Positions 1-7,091 are shown, counted from the stretch's first letter. The stretch is 10,167 nucleotides of DNA from Crocosphaera sp038442745 (GCF_038442745.1 NZ_JARVCN010000109.1:1-10167); one strand, 5' to 3'. The notes: generated from the sequence alone by a model not told the origin. A program made the numbers and translations.

Positions 1-307
1 CTTTGTCCCCTAACTTTCGGCGAGTCCCCCCAGACTTTTTGAGAAGCTTCTCTTCTGCGTTGTCTCTCATTTGTTTAGAAAGTTCTCGTAAAATCGTCTG
101 ACTTCCTAACACTGGAGGTTCACTAAGTAGATTTTCTGGTGCTAGTTGGATTTCATAGTTAGAAAAATCATCCCCTGTTACCTCTGCTTTTCCAAAGCGT
201 AGGTTAGCGAGTCCATCGTCACTGAAGTTACTCCCAAAGTCAAACCCTTGTTCTGAGTTTTTTGAGGCAATTAGATTTCGATTAGTTCCAAAGTAAATTC
301 TAGTCAT
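1..307 (-). CDS. Partial hypothetical protein, N-terminal 102 residues
   Basis: An open frame starts at ATG 307-305 and runs without a stop to the left edge, so only the N-terminus is visible. It begins MTRIYFGTNRNLIASKN and continues with a short Asp/Gly/Asn-rich stretch (around residues 22-34) and a charged, probably helical segment (around residues 72-102) ending in many Lys, Arg and Glu. There is no signal peptide or membrane segment. A purine-rich GAAGAGA lies about 8 bases before the ATG and could be the ribosome binding site. I do not recognise the family securely. The start (short beta strand, 'FGTNRN', then 'LRFGKAEV') faintly recalls the N-terminus of DUF900-type alpha/beta hydrolases, but no catalytic motif falls within the window. 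The 144-base AT-rich gap before it suggests its own promoter. Confidence 0.7.
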   Translation of the reverse strand, partial: MTRIYFGTNRNLIASKNSEQGFDFGSNFSDDGLANLRFGKAEVTGDDFSNYEIQLAPENLLSEPPVLGSQTILRELSKQMRDNAEEKLLKKSGGTRRKLGDK

Positions 308-451
308 AGCAAATTCTCTTCAAGTTCGCTATTTGAATAGTCCCAATATTTGGAGTAATAAAAACTACATATACACAATTTTTATTATTATTTTTTGTGA
401 AAAAATTTGAATAAATGTAATCAAAAATTTAGCTATTTTTAATATGAAAAG
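308..451. other. AT-rich intergenic gap upstream of the partial gene
   Basis: This gap separates the sfsA stop from the start of the partial left-edge gene, both on the minus strand. It is very AT-rich, with T and A runs between about 376 and 440. It probably holds the promoter of the left-edge gene, but I could not choose one -35/-10 pair with confidence. No open frame, hairpin terminator or known RNA was seen. Confidence 0.5.
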
Positions 452-1174
452 TCAATTTTCTACTTCTGCTAGTCCTAAATAACGAATTCCTTGGGGTGTA
501 ACATCAAAGCGACAGGGTAAAATTGTTACTCCTTTTTTAACAGCTTCCCGAAATAGTTTTCCATACTGCGGATCGTAATCATCTGCAGGAGAAAAGCGAT
601 CGCAGTCTCCTCGGTTAATAAAATATAACATCATCGGTTGGGCAGAGGGTAACAAATCCATTAATTCTCGTAAATGTTTTTGTCCGCGAGTAGTTACGGT
701 ATCAGGAAATAGGGCGATCTTATCTTTAGCTAAGGTAGTGTTTTTAACTTCTAAATAAATCGGGTTTTCTCCTGATTCATTATTTAAGAGAAAATCTATT
801 CTACTTTTCTTATCTTTTCCGTAGGGAACTTCTGAACGAACTTGATTATATTTTCCCTGTAAAGGGGGAAGTTTTTCTTGTTCTAAAATATGTTTAATAA
901 CTCGATTTGGTAAGGAAGTGTTAATGCCAACCCAGGTTTTTTCTACTTTGATTAATTCCCAACTATAGGCTAACTTTCGCTTAGGATTATTACTCTTAGA
1001 TACATAAACCCGACTATCAACCTTACACACCCCAATCATTGGCCCAGTATTGGCACAATGTGCAGTGATCAATTCCCCTGATTCTAATTCAATATCTGCT
1101 AAAAAACGCTTGTATCGCTTTTTCAAAATACCAGGAATTAGGGGAGGATAAGTGTAAATAAAATCAGTATCCAT
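452..1174 (-). CDS. sfsA: SfsA family protein (sugar fermentation stimulation protein A homologue)
   Basis: The 240-residue product matches the usual SfsA length (E. coli about 234) and carries the family's conserved blocks: RFLAD at residues 23-27, HCANTGPM at 39-46, SRIDFLL at 124-130, YLEVKNTTL at 140-148, then FPDTVTTRGQKHL and the block around RGDCDRFSPADDYDP. The arrangement D127, E142-x-K144 fits the PD-(D/E)xK nuclease-like core assigned to the C-terminal domain of this family; the N-terminal part is an OB-like domain. SfsA was named from effects on maltose metabolism in E. coli and its homologues bind DNA, but its biochemical role is unsettled, so the name should not be read as a proven function here. 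The ATG at 1174 has only a weak GAAG upstream. It lies 119 bases downstream of proC and may be read from its own promoter. Confidence 0.94.
   Translation of the reverse strand: MDTDFIYTYPPLIPGILKKRYKRFLADIELESGELITAHCANTGPMIGVCKVDSRVYVSKSNNPKRKLAYSWELIKVEKTWVGINTSLPNRVIKHILEQEKLPPLQGKYNQVRSEVPYGKDKKSRIDFLLNNESGENPIYLEVKNTTLAKDKIALFPDTVTTRGQKHLRELMDLLPSAQPMMLYFINRGDCDRFSPADDYDPQYGKLFREAVKKGVTILPCRFDVTPQGIRYLGLAEVEN
596..603. repeat. HIP1 octamer GCGATCGC, first of five in the window
   Basis: HIP1 is a palindromic octamer highly over-represented in many cyanobacterial genomes. Exact copies lie at 596-603 (in sfsA), 1311-1318 and 1700-1707 (in proC), 8517-8524 and 8866-8873 (in the secreted protein gene). 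Random expectation in 10 kb is below one. The sites support a cyanobacterial origin; no individual function is claimed. Confidence 0.9.
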
Positions 1175-1223
1175 CTTCGGTTATTAGTTATCATTTATCG
1201 GTTTTAAACGGATAGTTAATTTT

Positions 1224-1256
1224 GCTGAAAACTCTTCCTTTAAAGAAGAATTCAGC
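1224..1256. repeat. Imperfect inverted repeat between proC and sfsA
   Basis: The arms GCTGAA (1224-1229) and TTCAGC (1251-1256), with inner TCTTC and GAAGA, can form a hairpin with a small internal loop and a 7-base AT loop. Neither strand has a U-run after the stem, so it does not look like a classical intrinsic terminator. It sits just past the proC stop and about 50 bases ahead of sfsA, so it could be a weak proC 3' end structure or an sfsA leader element. Confidence 0.4.
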
Positions 1257-1293
1257 ACTAAACTTTACTTATTTATTATCCATTTTTAAAAAC

Positions 1294-2100
1294 TTATTTC
1301 CCTAACTCTTGCGATCGCCTGTAAGCCGCCTTAACAGCTTCGATTACAGCAGAACGAAAGCCTTTTTCTTCCAACTTGGCTACCCCTGCAATGGTGGTTC
1401 CCCCTGGACTGGTGACGTTATCTTTTAACTGGCCAGGGTGCAACTCGGTTTCTTTGATTAAGGTGGCGGTTCCTAACACCGTTTGGATAGCCAGTTTAGT
1501 AGCGATGGCCCGAGGTAAGCCGGAAGCAACTCCACCATCGGATAAAGCTTCGATCATCAAGGCTACAAACGCGGGGCCAGATCCGGATAAACCGGTCACA
1601 CCATCCATTAATGACTCAGAAACCTCTACCACTTCTCCCACTGCCCCAAAAATAGAGGTAGCTAGGGTTAGATGGGAAGGTTTAACCTGGGTTCCAGCTG
1701 CGATCGCTGTCATAGCAGCCCCTACTGTAGCCGGAGTGTTAGGCATCACCCTAATGACCGGAAAGTTAGGAAATGTCAGTTCTAGGCGACTTAAGGGGGT
1801 TCCTGCTAAAATCGACAGGATTAGGGGATAGTTTCCTATCTCATCTAAGGTTAACTGAGAAATAACCTTATCTAGGATTTGAGGCTTGACGGCTAATAAT
1901 AGGGCTTCAGCTGCCTCTAAAGTCTCTTGGTTGTTGCTGGTGACCTTTACCTGATAGGTTTGGGCTAAAAAGTCCCTTCTGTCCCCTTGGGGTTCACTTA
2001 CTAATAAGGAGTCTGGGGGGTAAAGTTGAGACTGCAAAAGACGGGTGAGTATTGCTTCCGCCATCACCCCGCCTCCAATGATACTCAGTCTAATAGACAC
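1294..2100 (-). CDS. proC: Pyrroline-5-carboxylate reductase
   Basis: This enzyme catalyses the last step of proline synthesis, NAD(P)H-dependent reduction of 1-pyrroline-5-carboxylate to L-proline, in the cytoplasm. The 268 residues are full length for the family. The N-terminal Rossmann fold shows the dinucleotide-binding motif GGGVMAEAI (9-17) and VKPQ (71-74). The RVMPNTPATVG block lies at 117-127, and the helical dimerisation domain carries LSGSGPAFV (171-179) and the P5CR signature around PGGTTIAGVAKLEEKGF (232-248). The start is GTG at 2100: an in-frame stop lies eight codons upstream, and the next ATG would cut the glycine motif. No clear Shine-Dalgarno precedes it. The gene is 77 bases downstream of sepF on the same strand, an order often seen in cyanobacteria, so the two are probably cotranscribed. 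It contains two HIP1 sites. Confidence 0.97.
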   Translation of the reverse strand: MSIRLSIIGGGVMAEAILTRLLQSQLYPPDSLLVSEPQGDRRDFLAQTYQVKVTSNNQETLEAAEALLLAVKPQILDKVISQLTLDEIGNYPLILSILAGTPLSRLELTFPNFPVIRVMPNTPATVGAAMTAIAAGTQVKPSHLTLATSIFGAVGEVVEVSESLMDGVTGLSGSGPAFVALMIEALSDGGVASGLPRAIATKLAIQTVLGTATLIKETELHPGQLKDNVTSPGGTTIAGVAKLEEKGFRSAVIEAVKAAYRRSQELGK

Positions 2101-2177
2101 AAGTTTGCGATGGTAATGTTGTTAACTGAAAATATTAAGCGATCGTTGCGTTGCGAAGGAAAAGCCAGAGGAGTTTC

Positions 2178-2762
2178 CTACTGAACTAAACGGTTAACAT
2201 CAGCCCCCCAGTTAGCCATAGGGGAGGGGTTGCGGGATTGGTTGGTGGGAATTTCAGGGACATCGTGAACTGTGCCAGAGAGGTTACTTACTTTGACGCA
2301 GTTAGGTGTAAAAAGGAAAATACTTTCCCCGATGCGTTCTTGATGTCCATCGATAGCATAGGTACCACCAGCAACGAAATCAACAGCCCGTTGTGCTTCT
2401 TCGGGTTCCATTACATTGAGGTTAAGAACCACAGATTTACGTTCGCGAAGGGTTTGAATGACTTGGGGCATTTCATCGAAGGAATGGGGTTCAACCACCA
2501 CAACTTCAGCAATATTGTTAATTCCAGGCATAGCGACTACATTACCTTTGTTGTTTCTCGTATTTAGTTCTGCATTCAGATTAGATGCCATTGGCTTACT
2601 CCAAGAACGGCGTTCAACTTCTTGAGTGGCGGGAGGTGTTACTGGTTCTTCTACCTCAAAGTCCGAGTTACCGTCGATTTCAACGTAGTTGGGATCATCG
2701 TATTCAGAATCGTCTTCAATAGGTTCTGTAATGGCCCAGCGTTTTAGTTTATCCAAAATCAT
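2178..2762 (-). CDS. sepF: Cell division protein SepF (Cdv2/YlmF)
   Basis: SepF is a cytosolic, membrane-associated FtsZ partner that helps align and anchor the Z ring; the cyanobacterial form is also called Cdv2. The 194-residue product has a short N-terminal helix (MILDKLKRWA) suited to membrane binding, an acidic low-complexity linker (about 13-50) and the conserved SepF domain at about 85-162. That domain includes EVVVVEPHSFDEMPQVI, the RKSVVLNL strand, the AQRAVDFVAGGTYAIDG block and GESIFLFTPNCVKVS. The C-terminal 30 residues are polar and likely disordered. The ATG at 2762 is preceded by a GTGAG about 8 bases away. Upstream is a 247-base leader with a good promoter candidate and two inverted repeats, which suggests regulated transcription. 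proC follows 77 bases downstream. Confidence 0.94.
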   Translation of the reverse strand: MILDKLKRWAITEPIEDDSEYDDPNYVEIDGNSDFEVEEPVTPPATQEVERRSWSKPMASNLNAELNTRNNKGNVVAMPGINNIAEVVVVEPHSFDEMPQVIQTLRERKSVVLNLNVMEPEEAQRAVDFVAGGTYAIDGHQERIGESIFLFTPNCVKVSNLSGTVHDVPEIPTNQSRNPSPMANWGADVNRLVQ

Positions 2763-2843
2763 CTTGACATCTCACTGAATTTACAAAGCGTTATTAAGGA
2801 GGGGGGTTTCTGGTAAGAAATAGCTTTTTTAGCTTCCTAATCT

Positions 2844-2873
2844 AATAGGATTATGGGAAGTTTATATCCTATT
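2844..2873. repeat. Perfect 8-bp inverted repeat in the sepF leader
   Basis: The arms AATAGGAT (2844-2851) and ATCCTATT (2866-2873) are perfectly complementary around a 14-base loop. The repeat lies 82-111 bases before the sepF start, inside the RNA predicted from the promoter at 2903-2931. It could be a leader hairpin or a protein-binding site. There is no U-run immediately after it on the sepF strand. Confidence 0.5.
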
Positions 2874-2902
2874 GATCTGCTGCTTATTGCCCTAAGACTT
2901 TT

Positions 2903-2931
2903 ATTATAAGAAAAATAACTTACTTTATGAA
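2903..2931 (-). promoter_or_regulatory. Candidate sigma70-type promoter for sepF-proC
   Basis: On the minus strand a perfect -10 hexamer TATAAT (2908-2903) follows TTCATA (2931-2926, four of six matches to TTGACA) with a 17-base spacer. Transcription would start near 2896 and give a leader of about 130 bases before the sepF ATG at 2762. The match is good, but AT-rich cyanobacterial DNA produces such matches by chance, so the confidence is moderate. Confidence 0.4.
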
Positions 2932-2945
2932 AGAGTTAACCTTTC
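2929..2945. promoter_or_regulatory. Near-palindrome overlapping the sepF -35 (candidate operator)
   Basis: The 17 bases GAAAGAGTTAACCTTTC form a near-perfect palindrome: GAAAG and CTTTC flank a GTTAAC centre, with one extra base on one side. It overlaps the upstream end of the candidate -35 box, which is where a dimeric repressor or activator could act. No specific regulator can be named from sequence alone. Confidence 0.3.
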
Positions 2946-3009
2946 TTATTTCGGGTTTGCGCAGCTTTCTCATCTAGTCGTTACTGCCTTCTCAGATGTT
3001 CCCAGAAAA

Positions 3010-4152
3010 TTATACTTGAAAAATTTTTCCCTGCTCAACTTTCATAATTTGAGAGGATTTTAACCATTGGGTATCAAAAGAGTGCAAGTAAGTGGTGGTT
3101 ATTAGGGTTTGAAAACGTCCTTGAATTACCTCCAATAGCTGATTTTGCCGGTTAGGGTCGAGTTCTGCTAAAACGTCGTCTAGGAGCAGTAGGGGGGGTT
3201 CTCCGATGACATCTTCTATCAATTGCAATTCTGCTAGTTTAATGGCTAAAACCAGGGTTCTTTGTTGTCCTTGAGAACCGTAGGATTTAGCGGGGGTACT
3301 ATTAATAGTGAATTCTACATCGTCTCGATGGGGACCAACTACGGTGGTGGCTAATTGTTGCTCAGCTATACGACGCTGCTCTATTTTCTCTAAGAATGCT
3401 TGTTGTATTTGTTGGGGTTCTTCGCTATGGATCTCAATGTTGGGTAAATAGTTAATTTCTAAGAGTTCTTTCCCATTACTAATCTCTTTGTGCCAATTTT
3501 GTGCTAACGGGATGATTCTTTCAATGACGCGGTTTCGCCGTCGAGTCACTCTGGTTCCTGATTCAGCTAATTGTTGATCCCATAGTTTTAGTTGGGACAT
3601 TTCAGCGGATAGATTGTTAGTATTGTCTGGATCTTCTACGGTTTTACGAATTACTTTTAGTAAGGCGTTTCGTTGACGTAAAATTTTATAGTATTGATGA
3701 ATGATGGTGGCATAAACTGGTTCTAATTGAATTAAAAGGGTATCTAACCAACTGCGACGGGTTTCTGGGGAACCTCTCACTAATTCTAAGTCCAAACAAG
3801 AAAATTCGACTGCGTTAATATGACCTAAAAATTCTAGATGACGGCGTAGGTTTTCGTGGTTTAACATTAAACTACGTCTTCCTGGCGAACGCAGGGTAAT
3901 TCCTAGTTGAGATTCCCCATAGTTACGTTCTACTGTTCCTAGTATTTGTCCTGTTTTTTCCCCTTCTAAAATTAGGTCACGATCGCGATTGGTGCGATGG
4001 CTTTTTAAGGTTGCTAAGAGTTCTACTGCTTCGAGTAAATTGGATTTTCCTTGGGCATTATTTCCTAATAAAATTGTTTTTTGCGACTCTAATTTAAGAC
4101 TTTGCTCGTGATAATTACGAAAAGCATATAAATGAATATTTTTCAAGTACAT
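3010..4152 (-). CDS. recF: DNA replication and repair protein RecF
   Basis: RecF is an SMC/ABC-like ATPase that binds at single-strand/double-strand DNA junctions and, with RecO and RecR, helps load RecA at gaps and stalled forks. The chosen 380-residue form starts MYLKNIHLYAFRNY, as RecF proteins normally do. Walker A is GNNAQGKS (30-37), the ABC signature is SYGSQGQQR (290-298), and Walker B is LLLLDDV (321-327) followed by the D-loop around ELD (330-332). ATG 4152 has GAAGGA about 9 bases upstream. The frame stays open up to a GTG at 4260, but those 36 extra residues come from an inserted element and 80-odd bases of former intergenic DNA, so I reject that start. The gene lies downstream of sppA on the same strand and is followed by a 247-base gap before sepF. 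Confidence 0.96.
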   Translation of the reverse strand: MYLKNIHLYAFRNYHEQSLKLESQKTILLGNNAQGKSNLLEAVELLATLKSHRTNRDRDLILEGEKTGQILGTVERNYGESQLGITLRSPGRRSLMLNHENLRRHLEFLGHINAVEFSCLDLELVRGSPETRRSWLDTLLIQLEPVYATIIHQYYKILRQRNALLKVIRKTVEDPDNTNNLSAEMSQLKLWDQQLAESGTRVTRRRNRVIERIIPLAQNWHKEISNGKELLEINYLPNIEIHSEEPQQIQQAFLEKIEQRRIAEQQLATTVVGPHRDDVEFTINSTPAKSYGSQGQQRTLVLAIKLAELQLIEDVIGEPPLLLLDDVLAELDPNRQNQLLEVIQGRFQTLITTTYLHSFDTQWLKSSQIMKVEQGKIFQV

Positions 4153-4230
4153 TTTGATATTTCCTTCAATGGCGGAACAGCCAATAAAAAACAAGTTATA
4201 GTTTACCTTTTTGATGTTATTGTTACTTAC

Positions 4231-4375
4231 TATAGCGTTTCTCACACTCATGAGGTACACCCAATATTTAGGTTCTAACTCCTGACTCCTGTGCGATAGC
4301 GCCGGAACGGAGTGAGGAACTCCTGACTCCTAAAACTAGAAAAATTTGTACCTCACAAATATGGGAACTGCTATA
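4231..4375. mobile_element. Small TATAGC-ended insertion element (MITE-like), copy 1
   Basis: This non-coding element of about 145 bp starts TATAGCGTTTCTCACACTCA and ends GGGAACTGCTATA. Read inward, its ends form imperfect terminal inverted repeats sharing TATAGC and TGAGGTACA. Its outer 31 bases on each side match copy 2 (7722-7829) with two differences per side. TA lies at both edges (4231-4232 and 4374-4375), as expected of an IS630/Tc1-mariner-type TA target, which is an inference. The interior holds two pairs of 7-bp repeats, ACTCCTG twice at 4278-4291 and again (last base A) at 4319-4332, around a GC-rich core (4292-4318). The right edge touches the sppA stop codon (4378-4376). No transposase is present, so it would need one in trans. 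Confidence 0.8.
4277..4331. repeat. Direct 14-bp repeat made of 7-bp units inside element copy 1
   Basis: AACTCCTGACTCCT occurs exactly at 4277-4290 and again at 4318-4331, 41 bases apart. Each copy is close to two tandem ACTCCTG heptamers. Heptanucleotide tandem repeats are a known class in cyanobacterial genomes. The 27-base spacer is GC-rich, unlike the surrounding DNA. Confidence 0.75.
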
Positions 4376-6166
4376 TCAATGCAACTGCCAATTAAAGGGA
4401 AGAATAGAATAAACCCCTCGGGGATCGTTGAAGTTTTGAATATGTTTTAATTCTTCTTGAAATTTAAAAAATTCTCGGGTCAAAGGATCAGTAGAATTAT
4501 TACTAATTTTGATATCTTCATCTAAGGTTCTCCTCATAAATAATTCTGCAAATCCTTGGGAGGTAGGATAGGATGTAACTTGCCAATCTTCCCCTAATTC
4601 GGCTTTTTCTACTGCGTGATTAATGGCTGTGTCTAATCCTCCAAAACTATCCACCAAGCCAATTTTTTTCGCTGTTTCTCCGGACCACACTCTACCTTGG
4701 GCAATGTTGGCAACCATATCTTTGCTTAAGTTACGAGATTTGGCAACTTTTTCGAGGAATACGTCATAAACTCGGTTAACTGATGCCTGGTAGATGGCTA
4801 GTTCTTGGTCTGTTTTTGAGCGGGTTACTGTTCCTAAATCGGCAAATTTTGCTGTTTTAACAACATCCCAGGTAATTCCGTTATTGCTGGCAATTTCTTC
4901 GATATTAAATAAGATGCCAAACACTCCAATGGAGCCAGTGATAGTATTAGGTTGGGCAAAAATATGTTCTCCTCCTGTGGCTATCCAATACCCTCCAGAA
5001 GCGGCTACATTACCCATAGAAATAATCACAGGTTTTTTCTCTTGAATTAACTGAACTTCTCGTAAAATAACGTCTGATCCCGTAGCACTTCCTCCAGGAC
5101 TATTGATACGGATAACTACCGCTTTTACTTGTTCATCTTCTCGAATTTTACGCAGTATTCTCGCAAAACGGGCTCCCCCGATTTGTTCTCTATTTCCTAT
5201 TCCGTCAACAATTGTCCCTTCTAAATAAACGACGGCAATTTTATTACTAGAACTATTATTATTTACTCCGGTAACTGGAATACTTGTGTAGTTATTGAAC
5301 GAAACTTGTCTCAGGGATTTGTCTTCATTTTCTGTGATTTCTTTTAAAATTGAAACAGCTTGATCTCTATGACCTACCTGATCAACTAATTTCAGTGTCT
5401 CTGCTTCCTGGGGGGATAAAACACCTTTATTGTCGGCAATAGTTTGTAATTGATTGGCTTTTATTTTTCTACTTTCCCCTATTTGCTGAAGATAATTATC
5501 CCAGATACTACCCAGTAAAACTTCTAATTGTTGCCGATTTTCCGGACTGAGTTGGGTTCTGGTATAAGGTTCTACCCCTGCTTTATATTCACCTACTCTT
5601 ACCACTTGTACACCAATTCCGTACTTATCCAATGCACCTGTCCAAAATAAGGGTTCAGTTCCTATACCATTTAATTCCATTAAACCCATAGGATGGATAA
5701 TTAAGGTGTCTGCTAATGAGGTTAAATAATATTCTTGTTCGCTGATAGTAACATCGTAAGCAATGATTTTTTTGCCACTCTCTTTGAATTCTATTAATGC
5801 TTCTCTAATCTCTGCAAAACTAGCATAACCACTGCCTCCGCTTGCGTTACTTCCGTCTAAGAAAATAGCTTTTATTCTATCGTCTTTACTGGCTTTTTCT
5901 ATGTTTTTAACAACCTGAGTTAAGGTTAACACTGAGTTATTTCTCTCTGATAATATGTCCCCAAGATTAACGATGGGTTCTCTATCTCTAATTTCTGTGG
6001 AAAGATCCAATACTAAAACTGATTTATCTTTGATAGTTGGTTCTGTGTCTACACTGGCTAAAGTAATTAATAGTATCACTAAACTGCTAACCCCCAAGGT
6101 AGCAAATAAAAATAATCCCGCTAACGTTCCAATAATACTGGCAAGGGTTTGCTTAACAAAGTTCAT
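4376..6166 (-). CDS. sppA: Signal peptide peptidase SppA, 67-kDa long form (S49 protease)
   Basis: SppA is a membrane-bound serine protease of family S49 that degrades cleaved signal peptides; cyanobacterial long forms have also been linked to thylakoid protein turnover during light acclimation. At 596 residues it is the two-domain form, close to E. coli SppA (618). It has one N-terminal membrane segment (about 8-38), an N-terminal S49 repeat (about 95-270) and a C-terminal S49 repeat (about 309-530). The Ser/Lys dyad of the family is present: lysine K195 in VGEYKAGVEPY and nucleophile S390 in GNVAASGGYW; INSPGGSATGS (354-364) is also conserved. The start is ATG 6166. Its TGA stop directly abuts a small insertion element that separates it from recF. 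It is divergent from the TIGR00266 gene across a 229-base gap. Confidence 0.95.
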   Translation of the reverse strand: MNFVKQTLASIIGTLAGLFLFATLGVSSLVILLITLASVDTEPTIKDKSVLVLDLSTEIRDREPIVNLGDILSERNNSVLTLTQVVKNIEKASKDDRIKAIFLDGSNASGGSGYASFAEIREALIEFKESGKKIIAYDVTISEQEYYLTSLADTLIIHPMGLMELNGIGTEPLFWTGALDKYGIGVQVVRVGEYKAGVEPYTRTQLSPENRQQLEVLLGSIWDNYLQQIGESRKIKANQLQTIADNKGVLSPQEAETLKLVDQVGHRDQAVSILKEITENEDKSLRQVSFNNYTSIPVTGVNNNSSSNKIAVVYLEGTIVDGIGNREQIGGARFARILRKIREDEQVKAVVIRINSPGGSATGSDVILREVQLIQEKKPVIISMGNVAASGGYWIATGGEHIFAQPNTITGSIGVFGILFNIEEIASNNGITWDVVKTAKFADLGTVTRSKTDQELAIYQASVNRVYDVFLEKVAKSRNLSKDMVANIAQGRVWSGETAKKIGLVDSFGGLDTAINHAVEKAELGEDWQVTSYPTSQGFAELFMRRTLDEDIKISNNSTDPLTREFFKFQEELKHIQNFNDPRGVYSILPFNWQLH

Positions 6167-6395
6167 CGTTTAATTAATTGATCTAAAATAGAGTTTTTCT
6201 TTTTAATTTAACATTTTCCTAGAAAATGTCGTACAGCAACTATTATATAACATTTGTTTCCCAGATGGCATTTAAAGAAATAAGTTAATTATTATTGTTC
6301 TATAGTAAACATTAAAATGATCTTAAAAATTTTCTTATGTGAGTACATTTAATTTCATAGTATAAAAATAACCCACTGAATTTATCTAATAACCA
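6167..6395. promoter_or_regulatory. Divergent promoter region between sppA and the TIGR00266 gene
   Basis: This AT-rich gap must serve both outward-facing genes. On the plus strand a -10-like TATAAA lies at 6361-6366, about 30 bases before the ATG at 6396, but no convincing -35 precedes it. A perfect inverted repeat sits at 6211-6229, nearer sppA. No open frame or structured RNA was recognised. Neither start codon has a strong Shine-Dalgarno. Confidence 0.45.
6211..6229. repeat. Perfect 8-bp palindrome upstream of sppA (candidate operator)
   Basis: The 19 bases ACATTTTCCTAGAAAATGT have perfect 8-base arms around a 3-base centre. They lie 45-63 bases upstream of the sppA ATG, where a dimeric regulator could bind, within the divergent promoter region. 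The loop is too short for a stable RNA hairpin at full pairing, so a DNA-binding site is the more natural reading. Confidence 0.4.
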
Positions 6396-7076
6396 ATGCA
6401 GTATAAAATCCACGGAACCCTTATGCCAATTCTCGAAGCTTATCTAATGATAGGGGAGTCTATTTATACGGAATCTGGGGGAATGGCCTGGATGAAAGGA
6501 GACATAGAAATGAAGACTAATACCAGAGGTGGACTAATGGCAGGTATTGGTAGAGCATTGTCAGGAGAATCCCTATTTATGACCAGTTATTGTTGTAATT
6601 CTGGTCAAGGAATGGTAGCTTTTACCACAGAAGTTCCTGGGACAATTTTGGATTTTCAATTAATGCCTGAACAAAGCTTAATTTGCCAGAGGGATGCTTT
6701 TATGTGTGCTGAAGAAACTGTAGAAATAGGGTTACATTTGCGCCAAAAACTAGGTGCTGCTTTATTTGGAGGAGAAGGATTTATTTTACAGAAAATAACT
6801 GGCCCAGGAAAAGCATTTTTAGAAATTCCAGGAGAAATGCAGACTTATGATTTAAAACGAGGAGAAAACCTATTAGTTGATCCTGGTCATGTTGCTTTGT
6901 TTGAACCTACAGTTGATTTTAAAATCGACAGGGTTAAAGGGATTAAAAATGTTTTGTTCAGTGGAGAAGGTCTATTTTTGGCAAAATTAACGGGGCCTGG
7001 TAAAGTATGGTTACAAAGTATGACCCTAGCTAATCTTGCAGGGAAACTAGCTAAGTATATACCTTCTAAGAGTTAG
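6396..7076 (+). CDS. TIGR00266/AIM24 family protein
   Basis: The 226-residue protein matches the TIGR00266 family, the bacterial relatives of the yeast mitochondrial protein AIM24; the molecular function in bacteria is not established. Family features are the opening MQYKIHGTLMPILEAYL, the ESIYTESGGMAWMKGDIEM block (21-39) and the repeated beta units SGESLFM (56-62), GEGFILQKITGPGKAFL (126-142) and GEGLFLAKLTGPGKVWL (190-206). The two GPGK motifs are 64 residues apart and reflect the internal duplication of the fold. It has no signal peptide or clear membrane segment, so it is probably cytosolic or peripherally attached. ATG 6396 is preferred over the ATG at 6423 because it keeps the first conserved strand. 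The gene stands alone on the plus strand and converges with the GGDEF fragment 15 bases downstream. Confidence 0.9.
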   Translation: MQYKIHGTLMPILEAYLMIGESIYTESGGMAWMKGDIEMKTNTRGGLMAGIGRALSGESLFMTSYCCNSGQGMVAFTTEVPGTILDFQLMPEQSLICQRDAFMCAEETVEIGLHLRQKLGAALFGGEGFILQKITGPGKAFLEIPGEMQTYDLKRGENLLVDPGHVALFEPTVDFKIDRVKGIKNVLFSGEGLFLAKLTGPGKVWLQSMTLANLAGKLAKYIPSKS

Positions 7077-7091
7077 GAGAAGGAGGATCAA

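Noticed and set aside
1197..1213. Near-palindrome ATCGGTTTTAAACGGAT upstream of sfsA as an operator
   Set aside because: Two mismatched pairs and a low-complexity AT centre make chance likely, and no promoter could be placed around it.
1224..1256. Intrinsic terminator for proC
   Set aside because: The hairpin is interrupted and not followed by a U-run on either strand, so it is listed only as an inverted repeat.
1376..1831. A 151-codon plus-strand open frame
   Set aside because: It lies wholly antisense to proC, whose motifs are intact, and its product has no recognisable domain; it is a shadow of the real gene.
2238..2567. A 109-codon plus-strand open frame
   Set aside because: It is antisense to the conserved SepF domain and has no coding evidence of its own.
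4153..4260. A 36-residue N-terminal extension of RecF
   Set aside because: It is encoded by the inserted element end and former intergenic DNA; the family's normal N-terminus and a ribosome binding site are at 4152.
4794..5045. An 83-codon plus-strand open frame
   Set aside because: It is antisense to the SppA catalytic region, with no motif or ribosome binding site.
5955..6173. A 72-codon plus-strand open frame
   Set aside because: It is antisense to the SppA N-terminus, including the membrane segment; its hydrophobic stretch is only the complement of that region.
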